Assembly: GCA_964599655.1 (NCBI GenBank) | Contig: CAZRGV010000002.1 | Span: 62,001-126,000 of the forward strand | Direction of reading: 5' to 3' | Origin: CAZRGV01 sp964599655 | GTDB lineage: Bacteria > Planctomycetota > Planctomycetia > Isosphaerales > Isosphaeraceae | DNA length: 64,000 nt | Shown here: positions 28,801 through 36,413 of the stretch, piece after piece | How the letters are laid out: each line of letters starts with the position of its first letter | Numbering within the stretch: position 1 is the first letter of the stretch | Position numbers and translations under genes: made by a program | Notes under the pieces: generated by a model | What the model saw: the letters and a program-made list of their open reading frames with translations, nothing else | Told to the model about the DNA's origin: nothing | Databases searched by the model: none

Positions 28801-29491
28801 AGGTCCCGGTCGCGGCCGTCGGCGGAGGCGAAGGCTCGCCGGCCGTCTTGCGAATCCAGGTCAGCGTCAGTCCCGTCGCCAGCGCGGAGACCACGGGCGA
28901 GCCGAGGTCAAAGCTGACTTCATCGCGGCCTCGAAGCTCGCGGAGGACCTTGGCCAGAGTGTAGCCGTCGATGAACTGCATGGCGTAGAAGGGCACACCC
29001 CGCTCCGATCCGACGGCATGAACTGGGACAATGTGCGCGTGGTGCAGGCACGCCGCGGCCCGCGCCTCCAGAAGGAACCGCTGGTAGTGCCGGGGGTCGA
29101 GCGCGCCGGCCAGGGGCAGGATCTTCAACGCGACCCGGCGTCCGAGCGAGATCTGCTCGGCCTCGTACACGATCCCCATGCCGCCCCGACCCACCTCGCG
29201 GAGCAAGCGGAAATCCCCGAGCGTGCCCAGGCCGGCCGCCGGAGCCGGCTGGTCCGGCGCCCCGATCGGGTCGGGGCCGTGGCGGACCGCCTCTCCGAAC
29301 GAGGCCATGCGCCGGATCGTGGGCAGGAGCCGGCGGAGTTCCTCCGCGCCTTCCGGGTGGGCCTCAGCGAGCGCGTCCAGGTCCACCGGCTCGCCCCCTT
29401 CGAGCCGCTCCGCCAGCTCGGCGACCCAGGCCGCGAGGGCGTCGCCCTCGTCGTTGACGTCAGCAGGGCCCTCGCCGCGTACGTCACTCAT
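25865..29491 (-). CDS. Ser/Thr protein kinase with transmembrane helix and C-terminal WD40 propeller(s)
   Basis: A 1208-residue receptor-like kinase. After a short acidic leader, the Hanks-type kinase domain starts at LGDFRLLREVGRGGMGIVYE (about residue 92). It has VALKIL, HRDIKPANLML (about residues 265-275), TDFGLA and GTLRYMSPEQ. An insert rich in Thr/Ser lies between the N- and C-lobes (AGEPSPPPTAATGTS). A membrane helix follows (about 429-455), then roughly a dozen WD40-type repeats from about residue 559 (for example LAFSPDGRILASAGNDATVR). This is the typical planctomycete design for a kinase with a sensing or scaffold propeller. Its ATG overlaps the sigma factor stop by 4 bp, so the two form a signalling pair. 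Confidence 0.95.
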   Translation of the reverse strand: MSDVRGEGPADVNDEGDALAAWVAELAERLEGGEPVDLDALAEAHPEGAEELRRLLPTIRRMASFGEAVRHGPDPIGAPDQPAPAAGLGTLGDFRLLREVGRGGMGIVYEAEQISLGRRVALKILPLAGALDPRHYQRFLLEARAAACLHHAHIVPVHAVGSERGVPFYAMQFIDGYTLAKVLRELRGRDEVSFDLGSPVVSALATGLTLTWIRKTAGEPSPPPTAATGTSLGASHRERRYIRAVAEQGRRAAEALDHAHSRGVLHRDIKPANLMLDVAGHLWVTDFGLALVQGDSHLTLTGDVVGTLRYMSPEQTMARRGLIDGRTDIYSLGATLYELLTLRPVFDGGDRSEILRKIAQDQPIPLRKVNPAVPRDLETIIHKTLAKEPSDRYATARDLADDLGRFLDARSITARPPGWLERLGRWARRNRALVASVALFAVLAVLSLGGGLLWSNNWLRAHNERLRKEHDRAGGLSRELESQRDLAEQRRLIADHHLYAFRLRQAGEALVSRRFEKAQEILLDCQPGPDEDDLRGFAWHHLWRESRRAVEVLSGRDELVRSLALSADGRLVATGDRDGTIRIRDTATGAIRRRFRGPRLSVSALAFSTDGRRIASGASHEFVASRADVGEVRVWEVESGRTLARVDGFETRDVWNLRFDPSGDYLWVQSLPPDGRLDIGLWKLEGGPGALHPRLIRRWRSGENFSVSADGRRVAGFEDVGCDVVVEEPLSGRPLCRLTPMDPGCHGLGFSPDGRLLATARVKPGGPLRLDVWEVETGRRLLERGDLPSGWSITEFEFSPDGRSLLAQGFEGTMRLYDLDTGTSWANQVDPGDESNSFGNSVLLSGGLRLAWSYRNDHTGSHPLRVYERAGGALRATFPGRLEPVSHLFGLPDGGSIVFLSGGRAVLWHFEPAPESQPAGHADEAWAIAFSGDGRLLASGADDDDPQTLKLWDAATGRFLRGWKAHDATTGAVAFQPGGRVLATACLLPEHNLRLWDAATGELLAALDGHTDKVRTVAFRPDGRLLASAGSDRTIRLWDVAARRCLRILAGHSDAIRQLAFSPDGRILASAGNDATVRLWDVDTGRALWTWEGDVKISAVAFAPDGHTLAWAHEDGVLQRWDLARRRLLAPLHSEYDELRCLTFSPDGRTLAAAGKSGTLHLWDPIVGQELLPLEGRPCQANALAFSPDGSALSACWHDGTVRIVRSR

Positions 29492-30120
29492 GCCTCGGAA
29501 CCCTCATTCGACGCGTCGAGGAGAAGGTTGATCCGCTGCAAGGCGCGGAAGTGCCGGACGCGCGCCGCGCTCTCGCTGATCGCGAGGATGACGCCGATCT
29601 CGGCGAACGCGAGCTGATCCAGGTAGCGCATCACCAGGATCTCGCGGTCCTGGTCGGACAGCAGGCCAAGCGCCCGCCACATCGCCTGACGCTCTTCTTC
29701 CCGGATCAGGTGCTTGCTCGGGCTGGTCCCACTGGCCGTTAGCCGTTCCACGAGCCGGAACGCCGTGGGATCGGCCTGGGGCGGGCCGCTGGCCTGCTCC
29801 CGGCCTGCCTCTCGTCGCAACGTGCGCAGGTGGAACCGATGGGCCTGCGCCAGTCGCTCGGAGGCGAGACGATGCAGCCAGGGGTAGAACGGCAGGGCCG
29901 GCGCCTGGACGTAGTCGGCGAACCTCCGGGCGGCGTCGATCAGCGTCTCCTGAACCACGTCCGAGGCATCGAGCCGCGACGCGAGCCGTCCGTCGAGCCG
30001 GACGGTGATCATCCGCCGGAGTCGGTCGCGATGGCGCTCCAGCAGCCAGTGGAGGGCCTGCTCGTCGCCCTCGGCCGCTCGCCGCAGCCGGACCTCGGTC
30101 TCGGGATCGTCACCCAGCAT
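29488..30120 (-). CDS. ECF-type RNA polymerase sigma factor
   Basis: A 210-residue sigma-70 family protein with regions 2 and 4. Region 2 includes LDASDVVQETLIDAARRFAD (about residues 50-69). Region 4 includes LGLLSDQDREILVMRYLDQL then FAEIGVILAISESAARVRHF. It belongs to the planctomycete ECF group that is commonly encoded next to WD40 or membrane Ser/Thr kinases. No anti-sigma factor is adjacent; the overlapping kinase is the likely regulator by phosphorylation, which is an inference from arrangement. Targets may include the divergent surface-protein genes. Confidence 0.93.
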   Translation of the reverse strand: MLGDDPETEVRLRRAAEGDEQALHWLLERHRDRLRRMITVRLDGRLASRLDASDVVQETLIDAARRFADYVQAPALPFYPWLHRLASERLAQAHRFHLRTLRREAGREQASGPPQADPTAFRLVERLTASGTSPSKHLIREEERQAMWRALGLLSDQDREILVMRYLDQLAFAEIGVILAISESAARVRHFRALQRINLLLDASNEGSEA

Positions 30121-30464
30121 CGTCGCGGACCCTCCCGGAGAGATCCTGCATCCCGGCCCTTGATGTTACAGGCCGCCGCCCGTTTCTTCACGGGGCGTAC
30201 CTTCGGATTTCGAAACTGGCATCCATCGTTGTCAAATTTGGAAATGAGATGTAACGCCGGGGATTGCCTCGCAGGATTCCCCCTGGCGACAGGCGATCCA
30301 CGAGTCTCGCGACGGAGCGGGTACGACCCGCGGGATACCACCAACGCAGCCGGCTCCTCCACTCGCTCGCTCGCCAACAAACGTTGTCACGAACTCGATC
30401 CGACGACTTCCGGCGGGGGTCGGCTCCTGGGTTCGGTTCCTACTTCCCCATGAGGATTGCTTTC
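30121..30464. other. Divergent regulatory region between sigma factor and surface-protein genes
   Basis: These 344 bp carry the promoters of both transcription units. A minus-strand consensus -35 box is present (listed separately). The plus frame stays open upstream of 30465, but residues there are Arg/Ser-rich and not protein-like. Confidence 0.5.
30207..30235 (-). promoter_or_regulatory. Candidate promoter for the sigma factor/kinase operon
   Basis: Read on the minus strand, a perfect TTGACA (30235-30230) is followed after 17 bp by CGAAAT (30212-30207), a weak -10 with three matches. It lies about 90 bp upstream of the sigma factor start. The -10 mismatch keeps this tentative. Confidence 0.3.
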
Positions 30465-32435
30465 ATGTTCCGCCACATCGCTCAGAGGATCGGTTCTGAT
30501 CTCCGTCACTACATCCACCTTGGCCGTCGAAGGACCCGCCGGCTCGGCCCCCGCCGTCATGCCCGAATCGTCGGAGCCATCGTCCCGCTGGAAGAGAGGA
30601 CCTTGCTCTCAGCGATGCAGTTCTCCGCGCCCGTCGATGTCCTGGGCGTGGAGAGCGGCCTGGCCCCGTCGTCCGCGGTCGTGACGGGGGACTTCAACAA
30701 CGACGCCAGGACCGACCTCGTCGTGACGTCGGGGATCGTGGGGAAGATCGAAGGCGGGCCCTCGTCGATCCTGTCGAACGAAGGCGGCGGCGTGTTCTCC
30801 TCCCCCGCGGGTGTGCCCGTGCCGGCGGACCGATCCACGTTCGGGCTCGCGGCTGCCGACCTCGACTCGGACGGTGACACCGACCTCGCGATCAGCTGGC
30901 GAAGTACGCTCATCAAAGGTGTCAGCGGTGTCTCCGTCCTCCTGAACGATGGCACGGGGGGCTTCTCCGCCCCCCTCGATGTGTTCAGCGACGCCAACAA
31001 CTTGTTCCTGAACCACGTGGTGGCGGCGGACTTCGACGGCGACTCCCGGATCGACCTGGCGGTGGAGTCACTACCGTCCTCTGGCGGGGCGGTCTCGTTG
31101 CTGGTGATGTCGAACCGGGGCGGCGGCGCATTCTCGCCCCCCGTGGAACTGCCCACGACGAGCGACGGACTCGCCGGGCTGGCGGCGGCCGACCTGAACG
31201 GCGACGGCCACACCGACCTCGCCTTCGCGGGATGGTTCTTGGACGGCTCCAGCGGCATCGCCACGCTTCTCAACGACGGTACCGGCGGCTTCTCCGCCCC
31301 CGTCCGCGTGTTCGACGCCCCGGCCGCCCTCAACCTCTACGGGCTGGCGGCGGCCGACCTGAACGGCGACGGCCGGTCGGACCTCGCCCTGGAGACGGGC
31401 ATGGGCGGGAAGTTCCCCTCCACGACCGTCTCGGTCCTGGTGAACCAGGGCGGCGGCGCCTTCTCCGCCCCCTCGGATGTGATTTCGCTGTCGGACAGGG
31501 AACCTGGCGGGCTCGCCGCAGCGGATCTCGACGGCGACGGCCTGGCCGACCTCGCCTTCGGCTGGCGCGATATCCCGCTCCGCGCGGGCGGCGTGTCGGT
31601 GGCGTACCAGGTCGGGCCCGGCACCACCCCGACCGGGCAGGACGTCAGCGTCCAGCCGGTGGACCCCGTCACCGGGACGAGCCCGGTGGCCATCACCTTC
31701 TCCACCGTCACCGCGGGCGGCACGACCACCGTGACCACCAGCAGCCAGGGCCCGCCCCCGCCCGAAGGCTTCAAGCTCAGCAGCAGCCCGCCCACCTACT
31801 ACGACCTGGCCACCACGGCGACCTTCTCGGGTACGGCCACGGTGGCCATCAGCTACGCCGGGCTCAACGTCCACAACGAGTCGGGCCTGCGGCTGTTCCA
31901 CTACGAGAACGGAGTCTGGGTGGACCGGACGTCGTCCGTGGACACGGCCAACGACATCATCTACGCCACCGTGACCTCGTTCTCGCCCTTCGCCCTCTTC
32001 GAGGCGATCCGCCAGGTACAAATCGACGTGAAGCCGGACGCGGTCAACCTCGCCAGCAACGGCAAGATCGCCGTGACGATCTTCACCACGTCGGACTTCG
32101 ACGCCGCCCAGGTGGACGTGAGCACGGTCGTCTTCGCCGGCGCCCATGCGGTCTCCAGCAGCCTGCAGGACGTGGACGGTGACGGCGACCTCGACCGGGT
32201 GCTGCTGTTCAACACCCAGGACACCGACCTGAAGGCGATCTACCAGGAACTGCTGGCCGACGACGCCGACGCCGACGGCGTCCTCGACTCCACCCGCCAG
32301 GTGGCCCAGGTGCGCCTAACGGGCGAAACGCTCGCCGACGAGTCCTTCGAGGGCTACGACAGCGTGACCCTGTTCCTCTCCGGCAAGTCGCTGCGCGACC
32401 TGCTCGACCAGATGCACCGAGACGGTCTGCTCTGA
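30465..32435 (+). CDS. Surface protein with LEERTLLS leader and FG-GAP/VCBS-type repeats
   Basis: A 656-residue exported protein. A basic leader of about 45 residues ends in LEERTLLSA, a motif (LExRxLLS) that I know as a common N-terminus of planctomycete surface proteins in place of a classical signal peptide. Five to six FG-GAP/VCBS-like repeats follow, each with a Ca-binding-like loop (AAADLDSDGDTDLA, AAADLNGDGHTDLA, AAADLNGDGRSDLA, AAADLDGDGLADLA). After these come a beta-rich segment and a C-terminal part starting IDVKPDAVNLASNGKIAVTI with further Asp-rich loops (VDGDGDLD). Probably a propeller-type adhesin. The ATG at 30465 has GAGGA upstream; the ATG at 30450 is an alternative. Confidence 0.88.
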   Translation: MFRHIAQRIGSDLRHYIHLGRRRTRRLGPRRHARIVGAIVPLEERTLLSAMQFSAPVDVLGVESGLAPSSAVVTGDFNNDARTDLVVTSGIVGKIEGGPSSILSNEGGGVFSSPAGVPVPADRSTFGLAAADLDSDGDTDLAISWRSTLIKGVSGVSVLLNDGTGGFSAPLDVFSDANNLFLNHVVAADFDGDSRIDLAVESLPSSGGAVSLLVMSNRGGGAFSPPVELPTTSDGLAGLAAADLNGDGHTDLAFAGWFLDGSSGIATLLNDGTGGFSAPVRVFDAPAALNLYGLAAADLNGDGRSDLALETGMGGKFPSTTVSVLVNQGGGAFSAPSDVISLSDREPGGLAAADLDGDGLADLAFGWRDIPLRAGGVSVAYQVGPGTTPTGQDVSVQPVDPVTGTSPVAITFSTVTAGGTTTVTTSSQGPPPPEGFKLSSSPPTYYDLATTATFSGTATVAISYAGLNVHNESGLRLFHYENGVWVDRTSSVDTANDIIYATVTSFSPFALFEAIRQVQIDVKPDAVNLASNGKIAVTIFTTSDFDAAQVDVSTVVFAGAHAVSSSLQDVDGDGDLDRVLLFNTQDTDLKAIYQELLADDADADGVLDSTRQVAQVRLTGETLADESFEGYDSVTLFLSGKSLRDLLDQMHRDGLL

Positions 32436-32584
32436 CCGTCGCTCCAACGTACGCCACGGCCAGCGACACTCGAAGTCTCGCGAACCAAGCTGGTGCGGGC
32501 CCAACGCCGTGCCCCCTCCACCCGTCTGATCCTCGACCGCAACCGTTGCACCCCCCTCCGACTTGAGAATTTGAGGACAAGCCA

Positions 32585-33061
32585 ATGCGAATATACCCCT
32601 CCCGAATCTTCCTACTGGCTCTGGCTTCCTTGGCCATCCCATCCTCGACGTCCCTGGCCGATCATCCGGCGACGTTCAAGGGCCGATTCGATTTCACGAC
32701 CATCGACGTACAGCCCGTTTCCGCAACCGAGCTGCTTGTTCGGGGCTTCCTGGCCGGCAACGAGACGCTCCTCGGCCGGTTCACCGGCGAGGTCGAGTAC
32801 CTCGTGGACCTCAACACTGGGATGTTCGCGGGCACGCTCACGAAGCGAGCGGCCAACGGCGACCTGCTCGACCAGACCCTCCTCGGCAGCTTCACCAAGA
32901 CCGGCACCGGCAGCGTGGGCGAGTTCACTGTCATCGGCGGCACGGGCCGATTCCAGAACGCGACCGGCGGCGGAACCTTCGAGGGCGTCTGGACGAACCC
33001 CTCGTTGACCACGGCCCACATCACGTTCGACGGCGAACTCTCCTTCGCCAAGGGCAGGTAA
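32585..33061 (+). CDS. Small secreted beta-rich protein
   Basis: A 158-residue protein with a clear signal peptide (MRIYPSRIFLLALASLAIPS, cleavage probably after SLA). The mature part is rich in beta-strand and Gly/Thr, ending FTVIGGTGRFQNATGGGTFE and ITFDGELSF. The TGRF-xx-GGxF pattern is shared with the secreted protein at 34893-35417, so the two are probably distant paralogues. GAGGACA lies upstream of the ATG. It follows the LEERTLLS surface protein by 150 bp on the same strand and may be co-expressed with it. No enzymatic motif is seen and the function is unknown. Confidence 0.8.
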   Translation: MRIYPSRIFLLALASLAIPSSTSLADHPATFKGRFDFTTIDVQPVSATELLVRGFLAGNETLLGRFTGEVEYLVDLNTGMFAGTLTKRAANGDLLDQTLLGSFTKTGTGSVGEFTVIGGTGRFQNATGGGTFEGVWTNPSLTTAHITFDGELSFAKGR

Positions 33062-33131
33062 TCGCCCGGGCCTCGGCTCGCACCTCGCGGGACCCAGGGA
33101 TCTCAACCTCTCTTCCAAAGAGCCCTTCACC

Positions 33132-34754
33132 ATGCCATTCCGCCACCTTCTCCGACGACGGCACCGGAAACCGGGCCTCGGGAGCCGCGTTCGCGACGAA
33201 CATCAGCGGCGATCCTCCGTCGCCCGACGATCCGTCGCGCTCGGCCCCGAGGCCCTCGAAGACCGCAGGCTCCTCAGCACCTTGACGGTGCGGAACGGCC
33301 TCGACAGCGGGCCCGGTTCGCTCCGGCAAGCCGTTCTCGATGCCAATGGCGCCCTCGGCACGGACACCATCGTCTTATCTATGACTGTTCATAAGATCAT
33401 ATTTACCAGCGGCGAGCTGACGATCACCGACGACCTGAGCATCCGGGGTCCGGGCGCGAACCGGCTGACGATCAGCGGCAGCGACGCCAGCCGCGTCCTC
33501 GACATCCAGGCGGGCGCCGACGTGACCGTCTCCGGCCTGACGATCACCGAAGGGCGGGCCGACGGCAACTCCCCGGCTTACCCCAGCACGGGCGGCGGCA
33601 TCCTGAACCAGGGCCGCCTGGCGCTCGAGGACGTCGCGGTGGTCGGGAACCGGGCGGTCGGCGACCCCGCCGCGATCGTCGCGGTCAATGCCGTCTTCAA
33701 CATCGCCGGGGGCGCCGTCGGCGGCGGCCTCGCCAACTTCGGCACGCTGACCGTCACCGGCTCCACCTTCGCCGACAACCAGGCGCGAGGCGCCGACGAT
33801 ACCGACGCCTCGTCCCTGCCGTTCTTCGCGTTCCCCGGCAACGCCCTCGGCGGCAGCCTCGCCAACTTCGGCGTGGCGAGCATCGACAACAGTCAATTCG
33901 TCGGCAATCGCGCCCTGGCCGGCAGCCGTGGAATCGGCGCCTTCGCGGCCATCGGCGGCGGCGGAGCCATCTTGAACGACGCCACCCTGACCGTCGACGC
34001 CAGCGCGTTCCGAGAAAACGTGGCCGTCGGCGGCGACGACAGCGTTAGCCCGTCGCACAACGGGCACGCCCTCGGCGGCGCCATCATGAGCGGCTCCCTG
34101 ACGGCCCTCCTCGGCGCCGCCGGGGCGGACCTGACCGTCAGCCGGAGCGACTTCCGCCACAACCAGGCCCTCGGCGGCAACGATAACCGGGTCACGGACC
34201 CCGTGGTTCCCCCGTCCGACGCCCCCGACAACGGCTACGGCGGTGGCATCCTGGTTTACCAGGGATCGGCCGCGATCCAGACGAGCACACTGACGCAGAA
34301 CAGAGCTGTTGGCGGCGCGGGGGGTGGCGTGAACGGCAAGGGCAGCTTCGGCGTCGGCGGCGGTATCTTCTTCTACAACTTCGTGGGTGGAGTGACGGCC
34401 ACGGTCGAGGCGAGCACGATCACCAACAACTCCGCCCTCGGCGGCGCGGGGCGCGACGGCATCGCGGGCGGCGACGGGCTGGGCGGCGGCATCGCGATCG
34501 GCGGCCTCGGCTCCCCCTTCTCGGGGCCGGGTTCGGTCGCCATCAGCGACACCACCATCGCCTGGAATCTCGCGCGGGGCGGAGACGGTGGCCAGCGGGC
34601 CGACGGCGGAGACGGACTGGGCGGAGGGCTGTTCAACGACGGCAGCTCGACGCTGACCCTCACGGTCACGACGATCATCCGGAACCGTGCCCGGGGAGGT
34701 CACGGCCGGGCCGGCGGCCGGGCCGGTCAGGGCCTCGGCGACAATGTCTTTTGA
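33132..34754 (+). CDS. Surface protein with LEDRRLLS leader and Gly-rich beta-helix repeats
   Basis: A 540-residue exported protein. A basic leader with ALEDRRLLSTLTV (about residues 41-53) is followed by the polymorphic-membrane-protein opening SGPGSLRQAVLDANG. A right-handed beta-helix then fills the rest, with many GGGIxN / GGAI / GGGL units (STGGGILNQGRLALEDVAV, GGGLANFGTLTVTGSTFA, GGGIAIGG). No C-terminal anchor or barrel is present, unlike autotransporters. It is probably a fibrous adhesin or matrix component. It lies 70 bp downstream of the first small secreted gene and shares the leader motif with the FG-GAP protein. Confidence 0.88.
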   Translation: MPFRHLLRRRHRKPGLGSRVRDEHQRRSSVARRSVALGPEALEDRRLLSTLTVRNGLDSGPGSLRQAVLDANGALGTDTIVLSMTVHKIIFTSGELTITDDLSIRGPGANRLTISGSDASRVLDIQAGADVTVSGLTITEGRADGNSPAYPSTGGGILNQGRLALEDVAVVGNRAVGDPAAIVAVNAVFNIAGGAVGGGLANFGTLTVTGSTFADNQARGADDTDASSLPFFAFPGNALGGSLANFGVASIDNSQFVGNRALAGSRGIGAFAAIGGGGAILNDATLTVDASAFRENVAVGGDDSVSPSHNGHALGGAIMSGSLTALLGAAGADLTVSRSDFRHNQALGGNDNRVTDPVVPPSDAPDNGYGGGILVYQGSAAIQTSTLTQNRAVGGAGGGVNGKGSFGVGGGIFFYNFVGGVTATVEASTITNNSALGGAGRDGIAGGDGLGGGIAIGGLGSPFSGPGSVAISDTTIAWNLARGGDGGQRADGGDGLGGGLFNDGSSTLTLTVTTIIRNRARGGHGRAGGRAGQGLGDNVF

Positions 34755-34804
34755 GCGAAAGGCCCGGTGGCCCTGTCCGAACCTCGGTGTCGTTGAGGTA
34801 GTCC

Positions 34805-34838
34805 CGGAACGGACCCGCGGATCATCGGTTCCGTTCCG
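34805..34838. terminator. Inverted repeat after the beta-helix gene
   Basis: CGGAACGGA and TCCGTTCCG form a perfect 9-bp inverted repeat separated by 16 bases, 51 bp after the stop codon. There is no U-tract, so it may be a terminator or an mRNA-stability hairpin ahead of the next small gene. Confidence 0.35.
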
Positions 34839-34892
34839 TCTCGAGTCCGAATCACCTTCCGTCCGCCCTCATTCCCAACACTCGGAGGTCCC

Positions 34893-35417
34893 ATGAAGAG
34901 TCGTACAATCTCCACACTTATCCTCTGCGTCATCGCCGCAGCCCTGGCACCGGGCCGGGCGCACGCTCAGGTCGAGCCCTTCAAGGTCAGCGGCAGCGGG
35001 ATCGTGGATTTCATCCCGCTGGCCGAGGGCCTCTCGGCACCGCATGACGCCGACGGCACAGCCACCCACCTCGGTCGCTACCACGCCGAAGGGCTGGTCC
35101 GGCTCGACCACTTCACCGGCCCGACGACCGCAGAATTCTCCAGCGCCGTGCCGGTGGTCTTCACCGCCCCGAACGGGGACGAACTGCATTTCGATTACGC
35201 CGGAACCGTCGAGCTTATCCCGCTGGCCGGGGGCCTATCCATGACGGTCTGGGGCGCCGAGTTCACGCCGGCCACCGGCAGCACCGGGCGGTTCGCGAAG
35301 GTCGTCGGCGGCAGCTTCATCATGACGGCCGTCACGGCCCCGTTCGCGCTGGGCGACACCGACATCGCCTACGCGTGGGAGGGGAGCGGGACGCTGGAGT
35401 TCCGCCGGGGGAACTGA
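34893..35417 (+). CDS. Small secreted beta-rich protein, paralogue of the one at 32585
   Basis: A 174-residue protein with a signal peptide (MKSRTISTLILCVIAAALAP, cleavage likely at AHA-QV). The mature chain is beta-rich (VSGSGIVDFIPLAEGLS, ELIPLAGGLSMTVWGAEF) and ends with TGRFAKVVGGSFIMTA followed by WEGSGTLEF. The final block mirrors TGRFQNATGGGTFEG ... FDGELSF of the 158-aa protein. CGGAGG precedes the ATG. Its place after a second LExRxLLS surface gene repeats the layout of the first pair. The function is unknown; a partner or lipocalin/allene-oxide-cyclase-like barrel is possible but unproven. Confidence 0.8.
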   Translation: MKSRTISTLILCVIAAALAPGRAHAQVEPFKVSGSGIVDFIPLAEGLSAPHDADGTATHLGRYHAEGLVRLDHFTGPTTAEFSSAVPVVFTAPNGDELHFDYAGTVELIPLAGGLSMTVWGAEFTPATGSTGRFAKVVGGSFIMTAVTAPFALGDTDIAYAWEGSGTLEFRRGN

Positions 35418-35606
35418 GCCGCCAGCGGCCGGGGAAGGGTCCTCCTATCCCGGTCCCGCTCCGAAGCGTACCGTTCGCTCAAGGGAAATCGGGGGCGCGC
35501 CATTTGGGCTGGAAGGTACACCGCGAAACCCACGCTCACCGCCGAGCGTTGGTTTTTGTCCGTTTGCCATCCCGACCCCGAATCGAAGGCGAATCAGGCC
35601 CGTGGG

Positions 35607-35816
35607 CTAGCTCTCGACCCCCGCCAGGACGGCCGACTCGAACAGCCGAACCTCATGCTCCAGCCGGAAGGCCCGACCGCCGTCGGGCTTTTCGATCAGG
35701 ACGATCGTCGGTTGCCGCTTCTCAACGATCAGGTCGACCACCGTGCCCCTGGCATGCTGGCCGGTGTTGGTTGTGAATCCGACCTGGTCGCCGACCGAAA
35801 TCCGTTTCGCGCTCAT
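35607..35816 (-). CDS. Small conserved-looking beta protein
   Basis: A 69-residue cytoplasmic protein beginning MSAKRISVGDQVGFTTNTGQ, with strands RGTVVDLIV and QPTIVLIEKP and a C-terminal RLFESAVLAG. The pattern resembles a small SH3/KOW-like barrel. A textbook AAGGAGG lies 7 bp before the ATG at 35816, which is strong support for translation and argues against the longer frame to 35930. It stands alone between the surface module and the T6SS. No family was recognised. Confidence 0.72.
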   Translation of the reverse strand: MSAKRISVGDQVGFTTNTGQHARGTVVDLIVEKRQPTIVLIEKPDGGRAFRLEHEVRLFESAVLAGVES

Positions 35817-36413
35817 GTCCGCCTCCTTGGGTTGTCGACGATCTCTTGAGCGGTCTGGGCCGGCCCGGAACGGTGGGTTGCGCGTCCTCGCCATCGGAAG
35901 GGCGGCCCTTGCCTTGGCCTTGGATGCCATGTTCGATTTTGCCGTTTCGCTGGGAACCTGTCAGGACCGAATTTCCAAGATTTCCTCAAGTCGACCGAAG
36001 TCTTTTCCTAGACAAGGTTTCGGCGCAACTTCTCGTTGTGTCTGGCCCGGCGGGCGGGCGCTCGTCGGCCCCTTCACGCGCTCGACGCGGAGCCGTCAGC
36101 GAACCGGATCCGCCGGATGGCTCTCTCGGAAAACGTGATCGCTTGAATGAGCGTACTTCCCCATCGGAGGCGCCTCGAGCCGAGGTTCGTCCCCGCCGGT
36201 CGTCACAGATCCCACCTGTTCCGTAAAAGAAACAAAGGGCCCCGACACGGCACGTGACCCCAAGATCGTGTCCGGCCAACGTTTTGTTCGATCCGGGCCG
36301 CCCAGCGAGTTTGATCCGGGTCTGAGCCTGTGGGACAATGGCCGCCGCTCGTCGCGGATGGATCGATTCGACTGGCGAGGGCGAGCCGTCGGACAGGCAT
36401 CGCGGAGGATTTC
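35817..36413. other. Intergenic region upstream of vgrG
   Basis: These 597 bp separate the divergent 69-aa gene and vgrG and should contain their promoters. Several open frames cross it but are Arg/Pro/Ser-rich without ribosome-binding sites. No repeats or clear promoter hexamers were recognised. Confidence 0.45.
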
